Shown here: positions 11,850 through 24,071 of the stretch, piece by piece
Position numbering within the stretch: position 1 is the stretch's first letter
How the letters are laid out: every line of letters starts with the position of its first letter
Source of the DNA: Chloranthus sessilifolius
Lineage: Eukaryota; Streptophyta; Magnoliopsida; Chloranthales; Chloranthaceae
Reading direction: 5' to 3'
Length of the DNA: 64,000 nt
Assembly: GCA_021018995.1 (NCBI GenBank)
Contig: CM037584.1
Location: 172,750,317 to 172,814,316, forward strand
The notes under the pieces: model-generated
Databases searched by the model: none
The model's input: only the letters and a program-made list of their open reading frames with translations
What the model was told of the DNA's origin: nothing
Program-made: the position numbers and the translations under genes

Positions 11850-12034
11850 AGATGCTCCATCAGGGGGCATACCCCTCCCAATGTTCTACAATACTTTGGC
11901 CTATAGTTAACTCCAATCTGTCAACTCGCTCCTTGGCTAATCTATCAGCAGCCTTGTTTGCAGATAGCAGAACTTTGGAGAGGACAACCTTAAGCCAGAA
12001 AGTTAATTATGAATCTGAACCAAATAACACAGGC

Positions 12035-12224
12035 CATGGATCAAAATATCGTCCGATACCGATACGTATCGGACGATACGTATCGGTATCGGACGTGAAC
12101 GATACGGTACATTAAATGTACCGTATCGCTCATTTGTATTGCAAATACCGGACGATACATTCAATGTATCGTCCGACACACTACTGTTCCGGTACGTACC
12201 GGTTTTCCGGCATTTTAACCCATG
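12035..12224. mobile_element. hAT-like TATCGG element inside LINE
   Basis: The termini are CATGGATCAAAATATCG and GGCATTTTAACCCATG. The flanks ACACAGGC (12027-12034) and ACACAGAC (12225-12232) match at 7 of 8 bases. The interior reiterates CCGATACGTATCGG. Its terminal and internal words are those of 8781-8905. It lies within the RNase H part of the LINE, so it is younger than the LINE. Confidence 0.7.
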
Positions 12225-12631
12225 ACACAGACATCTCCATAGTATTGTTCCATTCGCTGGAAGCCATGAAATAGCACGTGCTGAATCCCCTTCAACGACA
12301 AGAGAACCTTCACTTTAACAAATTTAACATATACTAAGCAAGGGCAGTTCTGAGCTCGGCTCCATTTTTATGAAACCAACCTATCAGACCCGAAAAGGAA
12401 AATATAAAGGCTCCTAGATGATCTCTGAGCACCCCCACATCCTGCAGGACCTGGATCCCCACTGAACTCCCATCAAAATTAACTTAGCGGAGGTTTCCCA
12501 CTGCCTAGCTGGCGATTTTGCAAGTTCACTACGTTCCGCATCCTTCAATTCTGTTGCATATCTTCCATAAATACCAAGATAAAGCTTTAAGAGCTTTCAC
12601 CCACTCAATTACCAGGTTCAATACTCTCCGC

Positions 12632-13136
12632 CAATGATTTTAATAGCGAAAAGCGCATCGTTTGACCCTTCCTTGAGGCAAGACATAAGCCTCAAGATTT
12701 TTCTAATTTTTAAATTTTAAAAATCAAAATATATAATAAAGAAATAGATTTTCTCTTCTAAAAAAAGTGTGCAGATTTTTTTGGTGTCCAGATTTCCTCA
12801 AACAAAGTGTGCATTAGTTTACATTTTAAAAAAAGCCAAAAAATGTGTACAGATTTTCTTAAAAAAAGTGCATAAAAACTGCATGATATGTTTTGAAGCG
12901 CTTGGGTTTTAACGCCTTGGGGAAGCTTTGTAAAAAAAAAAAAAGAATCTATGAACTAAAGTATTGTAGCATATGCTACATCGTATAGGGTACGTTACAG
13001 GCTGTAGAGTGCATTATATGGTTTGTAGCGTAAGCTACGCTCACGCTACACAAGCTGAAAGCTATATGGGAGAGCTACGTAGCTTTCTGGGTGCGTTACA
13101 CTACGGGGAGCGTAGCGTAAGCTATTTAAAACCTTG
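12632..13136. mobile_element. Insertion splitting LINE; GTAGCGTAAGCTACG-rich element
   Basis: LINE sequence resumes on both sides of this block. The left edge CAATGATTTTAATAGCG and the reverse complement of the right edge CAAGGTTTTAAATAGC are similar inverted termini. 12970-13130 reiterates palindromic words such as GTAGCGTAAGCTACGC. The flanking 8-mers do not match cleanly, so it may be one decayed hAT-like element or two. Confidence 0.45.
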
Positions 13137-14091
13137 CCTCAGCCTAATGGCCTGGATGCAAGCCACTTTGTCTTCAAATATACACCACATCTTGCCATAC
13201 CACAAAGCTCGATGAAGTGACTCCAAATAGCGCTCATAACAGGATAGTGACTCAAACGATGATCCACAGCCTCAACACTAGCATTTCACATACTGCACCT
13301 TTTCGGGATATGATGACCCTTGCTAATCAAGTGGTTAACAATCAAGATCTAGTCAAATGCAGCTTGCCAACTAAAGAATCTAACTTCATGTGGAATTGGG
13401 CACTCCAAATCTTCGATCATGGACCATAGGGGGAAGACAGCCCTGATAAAAAAGAGATAATAAACAGCAACTGTAAATTTTTCAGAAATTTCCCTCACCT
13501 AAAACCACTGACCGGGAACTGCATGAGGTCAATAAGTACCCTCGAGCATAGGAAAAAGCAGTGATAGCTCCTCAAATTCATCATCTAACAAATTTCTCCT
13601 CAAATTAATATCCCAAACTAGCATTCTATTGTTCGACCACAGTGTCACTAATCCACACCTCTTTTGAAATCAACAGCTGGAATATGTATTTAAAACTTTG
13701 CTGTAACGGGACATCCCCCATCCCTGTTTCCCTTCAAAACCTAATGTGGTTACATTTGCCGAACTGGAATCGAATTTATTCTTGAAACATAAAAGATGGG
13801 TTGAGTTTGGAAACCCATTCCAAAAGCAAGAAGCATGCATTATATTAGTAGTGAAGATATCCCAATGCCCAGTGTGGAACCATATTTCTCTTGTAAGAGC
13901 ACATATTCCACATATTCCACTGGACATAGGGCACTTTCCTTGCCCACATCACCATTTAACAGGAAGGGCTTCATCCAACGCTTTAATTCTCTTAATGTCA
14001 AGGCAACCCGCCTTTTTTGTTCTAGTAACCACACTACAGTTCACCAAATGGATTTATTCTCAAAAATGTGGAGCTCCTATAGAGGACCATT

Positions 14092-14267
14092 GGCACCTCG
14101 CTAGCGAAGCGCTGGCACCACCCTAGTGGAGCGTTGGCACCCCGATAGAGAAGAGTTGGCACCCCGCTAGTAAAACACTGACACCCCTCTAGTGGAGCAT
14201 TGGCGCCCCTCTACAAGAGGGTTGGCACCACTCTAGTGGAACGCTGGCACCCCTCTAGTGGAGCGTC
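14092..14267. repeat. 22-bp minisatellite, 8 units
   Basis: Eight consecutive units of exactly 22 bp each begin GGCACC (variants GACACC, GGCGCC) and contain CTAGTGGAGCG or a variant. There is no period slippage despite many substitutions. The array lies between the LINE and the NAA10 unit B flank. A seven-unit version is at 35748-35901. Confidence 0.85.
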
Positions 14268-14372
14268 GCCAGAGTATCTACGTTGGATAGAGGTAGAAGG
14301 GGGGTCTTTCAACGTTTGCTTCTAGAGAGAGAGAGAGGGGGGGGGGGAAGAAGAATGGATAGATATCACTTA

Positions 14373-15970
14373 CCCTGACATGGGTTAAATGACGTAAGAG
14401 AGGGGAAAACTTTACTTTTTTGTATGCTACATGTCACTTTCGTAATAAGGGGCGCAGAGAAATCTCTACGCTTGGGCGCATAGTCTCGGACCTCTTTTTG
14501 AAAATTTATAAAAATCCTTGAGATGTCCTTGGCTTCCCCACGCATAGTAGAAGCCTTACATACTCTCAAGGCAGCTTCTTGACAACACATCCACTGCATT
14601 TGCCCGAAAGCCACTACAGTATTTCCATATATATTAAGTATATTAAAGTCTCATGATTTAACAAAATACGATCTGGTTCAATCCAATTCGGCCCCCTACC
14701 GGTATCATGGTCTGAATTGATTTTCAAAAGATGAGAAGAACATATTATAGTAAAAACATATTCCTAATTGAAAGCTAATATGCCAATCAGGATTGATTAA
14801 AAGATCAAGTTAATGTATTAATGCAATACATAACAACAATTTGAGATTCATCGATTAGCAGATAACGAGTGAACAGTTTGAGACTTTTATTTCATGTAAA
14901 GGGTTAGGAAAATAGAATCTGAAGCTTCTAAAGGAATAATCTTTGGAAGCAGAAATGAATAACGCCAAAACAAGGGAGACTAAAACAGATATTTTGTTTT
15001 TGATTTTAAGATAATAAACAACGTTTCAAAAAGAAAGAGAGGCCAATGTTAATGAAGTAGCTGAAATTGAGAAGCCTTTGAAGCGAGTCTTCATTTTTTG
15101 TATAGCATTTAAGCCAAGTGAGTTCTTGAAGAAAACTGACTGAAAACCTTGTAATATATCAAAAGTAGGAAATTTTGCTCCATGTAATGTAATGTTAACC
15201 CATATTCTTGAATTGAATAAAATAGTACATTAGAAATCTCTACTGGATAAAAAGGAATACCATGCAGCGATTTAAAAGAAAAAAGGAATTCAACACTAGT
15301 AGCTCAAACCCTTGTGATATATCTCCTACATCAATATCACAAAACATCCGAATCAATAGTTATTCCATTCCAACTTCCATGCACGGTTTTGCAAGTTTCT
15401 TTTCTCTTAGACATCGAACAAGTAACATATCCAAATTTTAAATATTCCTAAGTTGAAGATTCGAATAATCGAAACACAAGGGAAGAGCAACTCGATTACA
15501 TGAAATCCATGATTCTAAATATACACCGAAAACGCCACCAAAATTCAACAAAGAAAAAGAAGAAGGAAAACCAAAATCGAATCACTAGAGGTCACAAATC
15601 TCAATAGTAATAAAATCCGAATCTAAACCACATAATAGAGTAAACAAACATGTCCAAATGATTTATTATCCGATAATAAAAACCACGAAAAATATCAACA
15701 AATCATCCAACCATTCCCATATTCTGGTAAATCCATTACTCATAAAAGACCACCATCATCAATAAAAAAGCCCTAATTTCCCAATTTTAATAAAACAAAA
15801 TTACCCAAATCATCATTCACCTTACGGATCAACATCCTCCATATTGATGATGATACGTAATAGAGTACATGAACATGTCCAAATAGCCTCCACCATCATA
15901 AAGACAAAGTTCCAAAAAGCCCTAATTTTTCCAATTTCAACAAAATAAAATTACCTAAATCACCAATCAC
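14373..15970 (-). repeat. NAA10 unit B 3' flank with 'Q' segment
   Basis: This matches 36003-37613, 39537-41141 and the reverse complement of 62487-64000. The outer part Q (14373-14635) contains an 82-codon minus-strand frame (14366-14614) that is open in B and C, extended across a junction in D, and present at the window end in E. I do not recognise its product. A diverged relative lies at 35109-35357 (AFGQMQWMCCQEAALRV versus ALGRMWWECYREAALQT). Confidence 0.7.
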
Positions 15971-16527
15971 TCAAAGAGCAGATTTGGAATCACCCTTCAC
16001 CTCACTTGAGCAAAGACCCTCCTCCATGATGATGATGATGATGATGATGCCCATGATGGCCATGATGCCCATGATGTCATTGTTGATGGTGATATCGCCT
16101 CCCTTAAGCTTCCTCATATCATAAGCATCCTCCCCATCGATAATACTTAGCCTTCACATCATGAATCTTATATTAAAGTCGACATTACCAGCGATTACGG
16201 TAGCGAGATCGCATCGGCGCCGAAGACCTGCTCCATGGCGTTTTGAGCGGCGGTCATGAGCTTGGTGGCGAGGCCGAGCTTGCGGTGAGTGCGGAGGACG
16301 GCGAGGGAGGTGATGTGGCCGTGGCACTCGGTGGTCTCCTCTTCCATTTTGGCGAGGACGTAGCCAACGATGCGGCCGCCGTAGTCCTCGGCGACGTAGA
16401 GGAGTTGGGGCCATGATAGGATGTGGTAGAAGTAGTACTTCATTTGGTAGTTCTCCGGGAGGCAGAGGAGGTTGCAGGCTTGCATCGCCAGGAGATCGTC
16501 CATCGTTGCTTGCCGAATGCAAACCAT
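15971..16527 (-). pseudogene. NAA10: NAA10 pseudogene, copy B
   Basis: The start [16 protein letters not shown] at 16527 and the GNAT core are intact through residue 105 (FGAD), including E25 and RKLGLA. The sequence then diverges (ISLP, then a stop at 16195) with small deletions where the other copies read [10 protein letters not shown]. The later region, including the His-rich tail (about 16020-16090), is recognisable but out of frame. This host-gene duplicate lacks the substrate-side half of the GNAT fold. Confidence 0.8.
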
Positions 16528-16797
16528 TTTCAGCCAATCGATCTCTTCTTCTTCTTCTTCTTCTTCTTCTTCTTTCTCTGCTATGCTATTTTTTGGTACT
16601 CGTTCTTCTAGGGCTTCGTTTCCGATTTGGAGGCTTGTGGTCGTCACTTTTCAGAATTCAAAGGGGACTTTCTATGTGTTTTTAGGATTATCCACCCACT
16701 AAATCGGATGATGGAGATTGTTTATAGTGTCAATCTTTCACATGATATAGATAGATTTTACAATCGTACCATCATACGATCTACTTTTTTAATTCAT
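16528..16797 (-). repeat. NAA10 unit B upstream flank, truncated
   Basis: This matches the NAA10-proximal part of segment R as far as the foldback sequence TTTTTTAATTCATG. It then joins RINGv-unit sequence at about 16797. Unit D makes the corresponding join at a different point (41938). Confidence 0.65.
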
Positions 16798-18073
16798 GAA
16801 TTTGCATCAGTAACACATTCCATCGATCTAGAGCTACTTTTCTGTTATTCATGAGCTGTTTTTTCTGAATTTGTTTTTTTTTTTTCTAGCTAAGATCAGC
16901 GTCTATTTACTTTTTTTTTTTGCAATGTTAGTTCTTGTTTCTCTGATTTTTCATAGTTTCTTTCTCTGAAATTGCAAGTAAAAGAAAATTTGGCTGTTTC
17001 TGATTTTGTTTTATTCTATAGTCAATATTTTGGGATTTTTCTTCTTTCTTTTTTAATACGATTCTTGAAATTTACTACTATATGCTAAGCATAGAAAAAG
17101 ATTTAAAAGGATAAACAAATTGCATTTAGGCTGCTTTTGGATGCCCTGCAAACTCGCAATTTTCATAATTTTTGAAAAAAATAAAATTACTTTTGAGTTT
17201 CGAATAAAACTTGAAACTTTAAAAAAAGTAATCATAAAGGACTCAAAAGGCTGCATTTTTTAAAGTTTCAATTTTTGCTCGTAACCTTGTGTAATTGCAA
17301 TTTTTTATTTTTTTTGAGAAGTTAAATCGTGACTTTGTTGGAATGCGTTCTGTGAATCATTTTATTGAGTAAATTGCATCTACAAGAACTTATCAAAAAT
17401 TTGGCAAGATATAAGTTGCACGACCCCAACCGAATCATTTTAATAAGATTGACCAGCCCAGCTTCTGAGCTCGGTCGTGCCTAGTACTAGCTCTTATATG
17501 ATAGTGGGAGTGCATGGAAATTTTCTTGTAGGGATTTAACCAAAATGCCTTGGGTGGTGAAAATTCTTTCATCCAGCATCCTAGAAGGCCGATTCTCTCC
17601 TCCTTACAAATACCTGCAAGGTCTCTGGACAATTCGTTGCCTAGTTCCACGAGAATTAGTATTCCTTCAGTGTCAAGTCCTAGTTCTTCGAGGTTGGGCT
17701 TGCCACCTAGACCAATTTACGCAAAAGGCAGACCATCATCTATGAGAAATCGCGCATGAGTTTCAATTCAAAAATTTGACTCGAATGTGAAAAGTGGTTC
17801 TCCTCATACCGACGTGCCAACATCTAAGAATTGCAGGATAGTAGACCTTCTACTTCAAGACCATTCTCTCGACCAAGGTTTTTCATCTTCATCAAAAAGA
17901 ATGCACTCTTACAGCTTGCAAATTCAGGTCCCGAATTTGTGAAGGAAAGATATGGGATCGATCGGTCTAGTTCCGATGTAAGTGATTCTTTTACTCATTT
18001 CTATTAATGACTCTTAGACTAATGAATGGCGTTAGTTCTGAATTAATAAAGCTGCCTATTTTTTGCAAGTTGC

Positions 18074-18076
<3 letters not shown>

Positions 18077-18139
<63 letters not shown>
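18077..18139. repeat. (TA)n microsatellite
   Basis: A run of TA dinucleotides ends in GAGAGAGAAA. It precedes the LINE tail at 18140-18416, and a second run (18417-18471) follows it. Confidence 0.9.
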
Positions 18140-18147
<8 letters not shown>

Positions 18148-18412
18148 AATCTAGGGCATACACTGGTCGTTTCATCATGTTTTTCGAGAAGGTAATCAGG
18201 TGGCTGATAGGCTCGCTGCTCTAGATCATGGTCATCCCCTCATTGTCTATAACTCGCTACAAGATCTTCCTCTTCAAAGTTGACGATGTTTTATAGGGGA
18301 TCGAATCCAACTGCCGGCTTTCTGTTTTAGCTAGTTTTCTCTTTCGTATTTTATTATCCTTGATTGTACTATTTTTTTTTTCTCTTCTATTAATAAAAAT
18401 TACTTTGCTTGC

Positions 18413-18416
<4 letters not shown>
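18140..18416 (+). mobile_element. LINE 3' end (RNase H tail)
   Basis: The plus strand reads HHVFREGNQVADRLAALDHG followed by a stop near 18280. This is the C-terminal RNase H block of plant L1-type elements. A short 3' UTR with TTAATAAAAATT follows, ending in a (TA)n tail. It is a 5'-truncated insertion in intron 2 of G1 and is missing from G2. Confidence 0.65.
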
Positions 18417-18474
<58 letters not shown>

Positions 18475-18479
18475 TAAGG

Positions 18480-19150
18480 ATTATGAACTGTTGGTGTTGG
18501 TATAACTTGCAATTTTCCCAAAAGTTATTGATGCAATTGCGGGTGTTCTCCCAACATGTCATAGCAAGTCTCCAACATGCTGTTCTTGTATTCAGAGGAA
18601 CTTATAAATTGTTCAGATTCGATAAAATAAAATGCAACATGATATACAATATTCATCTCCTTAGTATGTCTGAAATTAGAGAAGGATTCCAACTTCTGTG
18701 CCTGCTTTCTTGCAGATATTGCTATGAATAGCACCCATTTAGGCCATGTGGTATTGATGTTTAATCATTTTAAGCGTTTTATGTGTATGGTCATCTATGG
18801 TCATCACTAATACCTTTCTCTGCCCACCCATATCAGAGCATTTGAACCATCAATCAGAGTGCTTGAATATCAACCCAAAAAAGTTAAGCACTATCGTCCA
18901 TATTAGAGTACATAGATTGGACGGTTCAAATCCTCCAATGACACTGTTTTTGGGTAACTCCCAGTATGAGTTACAAGTTTGATGTCTTGGACTGCTCCAA
19001 AGATGTGACGCTTGGCCTAAACTGGATGTTTCTTATGGAAAATATCTATAAATGCCTCTCAGATCCCCATTATTCTGTAAAATTATATTCATCCCTTTTG
19101 TCTTTTGTATTATATTTATGTGTATTTATACAATATCTATGATAACACTG
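18480..19150. other. G1 intron 2, unrecognised part
   Basis: AT-rich sequence with no coding motif or terminus that I can identify. It is absent from G2, so it belongs to the block lost there. Confidence 0.4.
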
Positions 19151-22100
19151 TTGACGCAGGACAAACGCTAAAACTTTAATTAATGCGATTTGGGATTAAC
19201 TTTTAGATCAGATCAAACAACGGAAATATTCAAATCACCCATCCACAAAATAATTTACTAAATTTAATTAAAACAATTAGGTTGAATAAACTATAGCGTT
19301 CGCATGCATTAACATTTCCCGATCTAGAAAAGCGAATCCGATGAAGGATTCGAGTTTCGCTCTAGTTTAGGGTACCAAGCGATAATCATGGTCGTCTCTT
19401 GATTCCTCTCGGGTGAATAAATACAACTTGAAGAATTAAAACAAATAATAGGGTAGATCAAAAGATTGATAAATAGAGAAAAGATAGAATAAGAGGATAG
19501 AGGTCCAAGGCTTCACACCAAGGTTTTCCGAGGCTTTGCACTAAGGTCAGACGCCATGACTTCACACCAAGTCGCACAAGAAATGCGTAAACATTCCTTA
19601 GGTTTGAGATATTCGCTCCTTCGATCGAAAACTCTTCACAAGTTTGGCGTCCCTCGTCATTCTCCCCAACTCAAAATGTTTCATCACCAATGAAACACGC
19701 ATGTAGTATTGATCAACTGTATTGGGACACAAATGGTGGAACTCCTTGTAACCAGCCCAAACAATCTGGGTACTTGGTGACATATGATCATCATCTCGGT
19801 CGCTTGTAGCAAGGCGCACATGGTGAACCTCTCCTTAACGAACCCAATAACCCGGCTCGCCAACCCACACTACTAAATATTTTTGAAGTTTCTCATCAAT
19901 TTTCCCGAACTTTGAAAGAATTCATCCCCAATAACATGTGATCGCGATATCGGCCATGAATACAAGAACGCAAGCGATGAACCCTCGCATGAATGACCCA
20001 TGCACTCTCGGTAGTCGAATTATCGATCCCCTGCATCTCATAAACTAGAAACTCTATGTCGCAGGTGAATGCTACAAGATCATCCCAAAGTAACTCTTTT
20101 CTCTGTCGCAGGTGAATTTGGGATGATCTCAATTACCTCTTTTCTCTGCCTGCTTGGGGAGGGAAGGGGTATCGGCTACAAAGTTGGGATGAGACTGTGA
20201 ATAGGAGTTGTTTGGAAAGGATTGCAAAGAGGTGGGGTTGAGCCCAGAGAAGGAACTACGTCCTCCACATTGAACATTGAGCTAATCCCTGTATCTGGAG
20301 GAAGCTCAAGAACATACGCATTAAGACAACTCCTTGCCACAATTCCAAAAGGTTCAGTGCCGTGGGCCTGAAGCTTCTTTATGACTCCCGATGGGAGTCG
20401 TTCTGGTCCAATCCGAGCCATAGCATGATCATTTGATTGAAATTCCATAAAAGCCTTAGGTAACTGCATCCATACTTTGAGAGTTTTATTGCATAAATTA
20501 ATTTTAAGCTTAATTTCAGCATGCAATGCGAAATGAGGATCAAAACTTGACTCATAATAAGAATCGGAATGGGAGGCGATATGCAACTCGAGACTATGAT
20601 GTGTATGTGTATCTATGTACTTGATACTCTCATGTGCATGTGACGCTAGCGACTCACATGTAGTGGGCTCTATCGACACTAGTGACTGATGTGTAGTGAA
20701 CTCTACCAACAGTAGTGACTCATGTGTGATCGAATCAAGTGACACGAATGGCTCATGTGGACTCGACTCAACGAATTCCAATGACTCATGGGCAAGGGAC
20801 TTGATTGGCTCGTGGGTACTTGGTTCGTCCGTCTTCAAAGACTCAAGTGCACCCGACTCTACCACCAACAAGGACACTTTACGGGCACTACCAAATCGTG
20901 TGTACGTGACTCGGTCGAATCGCGGGTGGGTAACTCAGTTGACTCACGTGTGGGCGACTCAACATCACTACTCGCAATGGAAATAGAAGTCTCTTTAACA
21001 CAAATTAGACTCTCATTAGCTTCTTCCATCTCCTCTCCACTCATCACTGTACGAGGGTCATACACTTCCTCTTCTACTTTTCATCTTTCCTGCTCTTTAG
21101 AACTCTTTTTTAATCAATAAATTCGGAGTTCAAAGTTTTGTGGTGCATTGGTAAGCAAGTGTCCGAACCCTTAACGCTTGAGGCAATCATGACACTTATT
21201 TGTGTTGGTTTTCAAACTCCGTAGAAGGTGACAGTGTGTTAAAGGAACATACTTTTCAATAAACCTCACCTTCATGTCCTCCTATGTGGAGATGGGTTTA
21301 ATTCGATGAAATTCAAAGTTTTATACGAATCCAAAAAATTTTTGGCATTACCCTCAAGCTTTGTTTTCACTAGCCTAATTTTGTATTCATTTGGTACGCC
21401 ATACCAATTAAAATACTCCTCTACACTAGACAACCACTCCACAAAAGCTTTAGGATTCTTCGTACCCCCAAAATTTGAAACCTCATCTCGAATAGATTTT
21501 AGAAACTTCTCGGCGGGGTCGTACTCAAGTTCACGATGATGAGGGTATCCCCTAACTCTAATCTCATAATGACTTTTGGGACTTTGCCAAGAATTTGGGG
21601 TGTAGCGGTTCCCTCGTTCGGCTAGTACCCTTTTATGACGGGTAAGAAACTCATGGTGACGTGTAAGTGACTCATACATGATGCTTGACACAAACACAAT
21701 TCCATAGACCACACAACAATTGAGGAATTTTAATAAACACATGACGTGCACACAAAGGACATAAAATCAAATGACATCTAAATGACATACACATGTGAAC
21801 CACCATGAATAAGGACTTTTGTTGAACACAAGACATGCACACTTGATGAACATAAATGAACTTAAAATTTAATGAAGTTAAAACGACACACAAATATGTC
21901 CTAACCTAGAACCTAGTGCTTTGATACCAAAACTGACGTAGGACAAACCCTAAACTACGTGAATGAAAATGAAGTGCAATTTTGGCCGAAATTAAACTAA
22001 ATCAATTAAACAATGAACCTAAAAATAAATGCAAATACCTTAGGATCTCGTAGTTATCCATTCGGATGATCACATTTTGGGTTCCGTTGCGCTAGATCCG

Positions 22101-22620
22101 TTAGCCTCGCAGAAGGAAGATCCTAAAGATAAAACTCTAGCCGCTTCCAGATTTGGGCGTCGCTCTTCACTCAACATAATGATCACCTATTTTCTTAGGG
22201 TGCTTTGAGTCGGAATGATTTGATGGCATGGGTATGATCTAAGGTTTGAATCAGATCAAACTAATGGTTTAGATGAAGATTGGGGTTTGTGATTTCCTAG
22301 GTACTTGAAGGTTTAATGGTTGGATTTAGGGTTAAGGAAGCAATATAAGTAGAGAAAGATAAATCAAAGAGGTGAAAGATAAAATTAGAAGATAATGGGC
22401 ATCACACCCTTGGCCTCGCACCAAACCCAACTTGGGAAGAAGAAGAGTCATTCTTCATAAATGCTAATCTCAAGCAAGGAAGCAAAAACTCTTTTCATTA
22501 ATAAAAAACTAAGCTATTACAATGTTTAATGACCTTTTATATGAGGCCTCAAAGTAAAAAACCCTAAAACATAAATAATTACTAAAATGTTATAAAGTAC
22601 TTAGTACGAGACAAAAGAAA
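19151..22620 (-). mobile_element. Ty3/Gypsy LTR retrotransposon fossil
   Basis: Two related terminal regions start TGACGCAGGACAAACG (19151) and TGACGTAGGACAAACC (21934). The second is preceded by a primer-binding-like motif (minus strand TGGTATCAAAGC). Between them the minus strand shows a Gag-like segment (about 21272-21660, containing FVEWLSSVEEYFNWYGVP) and the C-terminal tail of a Gypsy integrase (about 20180-20400, containing NAYVLELPPDTGISSMFNVE). The middle of pol is missing. It is broken with multiple breaks and diverged LTRs, so probably old. The outer limits are approximate. Confidence 0.65.
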
Positions 22621-22965
22621 CCTAGGAAAACGTCAAAACACGACATATCTCGCTCGAGCGACACTTGATGGTCACTCGAGCGACAACCGATGATTGCTCT
22701 AGCAACTTAATCCCGAAAATCTCATGTGCGCATCTCGCTCGAGTGAATTTTGGTTCTGGTCCTAGTTCTTCCGGCGCTGGTAATCTGTTGCGGGCCAAAT
22801 CCAAGGCCCTCGATCTTGGCGTCCCCTGTCAACTGTCTTGGGTACATTTATATATGCATATATGGTTTCCTATGTACTAAACTAGTTTTTGATACTAATA
22901 AAACACAGTATATTGTATATACATTAATACATATGTATATGCAATTATGCATATATCTTATATAG

Positions 22966-23550
22966 CATATAATATATAATTTTGGAAACAATGAGATATG
23001 GCTTAAACTTTATCCTCGTTTTTTGTTCCCATAACTGTATATCTCATACATATCTGGTTTGATGAGAACTCTTGTTTAGAGATCATGTAAACTTTAAGCA
23101 TGGGGTTTGACCTGTTAAGCTACTCATATCATACGTTCTCATAATCTCTTTGTTGTTCCGAAATAGTGCTTTTAGAGATTTGTCATAGGCCTTAATCGTT
23201 TGCTGTTCCATTTGAAAATGGATTTTTTTCCTATTACAGAAATCAGATGTCCAGAGACATATAATATATAATTTTTGAAGCAATGAGATATGGCTTAAAC
23301 TTTATCCTTGTTTTATGTTGCCATAACTGTATATCTCATACATATCTGGTTTGATGAGAACTCTTGTTTAGAGATCATGTAAACTTTAAGCATGGGGTTT
23401 TGACCTGTTAAGCTACTCATATCATGCGTTCTCATAATCTCTTTGTTGTTATGAAATAATGCTTTTAGAGATTTGTCATAGGCCTTAATCGTTTGCTGTT
23501 CCATTTGAAAACGGAGTTTTTTCCTATTACAGAAATCAGATGTCCTGAGG
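22966..23550 (+). repeat. 292-bp tandem duplication overlapping exon 3 of G1
   Basis: Unit 1 (22966-23257) and unit 2 (23258-23550) both begin CATATAATATATAATTT and both end with CTATTACAGAAATCAGATG. The repeat boundary falls inside exon 3, so the splice acceptor and first bases of exon 3 exist twice. Only the downstream copy continues into the open exon. Confidence 0.85.
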
Positions 23551-24015
23551 CATATAATGCATTCAAAATCGGTTCCGGTGATCGTGAAAAATAGAAGTTT
23601 AAAGCGGACAGATTCTTTAGGTCTGATCCGTGTAATTTCAACTCGTTCTATGGATGAAGGTGCCATACCAAATGACGCCCAAGCAACAGATACTGGTATG
23701 CTCTTTCTGTTATTTGGTTTTTCCTAGCTGAAAATGTTGGATAAGTTTGCTATTTTCAATATGAAATTTCAAACTTAAACTTAATATATATATTCATTAT
23801 GTGATTTCTATTTTCTGTTTAGTTCTCACCATGGTTTCCTTTTTTTTCTAAAAAAAAAGCACTAGTCACACGGTTAGTAGGCCAAGAATTTGATCTATTT
23901 ATGTCATTGTGTCTTCTTTCCTAGTAAATTTTTTATACAATTTACGTACCATTGATGTGTTTTCATTTATTTTCAAAATCTGGTTGTATATTTCATACAT
24001 ATTTGAAAATTTGAA

Positions 24016-24020
<5 letters not shown>

Positions 24021-24066
<46 letters not shown>
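24021..24066. repeat. (TA)n microsatellite
   Basis: A TA run immediately left of the small element that starts at about 24072. Confidence 0.85.
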
Positions 24067-24070
<4 letters not shown>

Positions 24071-24071
24071 G

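Larger units (their letters stand above)
11850..14050 (-). mobile_element. LINE ORF2 3' region, split by insertions
   Basis: On the minus strand, 14050-13930 reads LDIKRIKALDEALPVKW. 13440-13270 reads PHEVRFFSWQAA then NHLISKGHHIPKRCSM (zf-RVT). 13270-13140 reads VDHRLSHYPVMSAIWSHF. 12500-12300 reads NFDGSSVG, VLRDHLG and FHKNGAELRTALA (the RNase H start). 11960-11860 reads ANKAADRLAKERV (the RNase H end). This is one degraded plant L1-type 3' end with several stops and frame changes. Inserts at 12632-13136 and 12035-12224 interrupt it. Confidence 0.7.

Noticed and set aside
12061-12210. CGATACGTATCGG arrays considered as operator-like or regulatory palindromes
   Set aside because: They lie inside elements with 8-bp target duplications and recur in dispersed copies, so mobile-element origin explains them better.
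18007-18562. Frames rich in Tyr/Ile repeats
   Set aside because: They are translations of (TA)n microsatellites. The same applies at 23899-24244 and 47739-48041.
20696-21120. Plus-strand Asn/Ser/Asp-rich frames within the Gypsy fossil
   Set aside because: They are antisense to the retroelement and made of short repeated words. No independent gene is supported.
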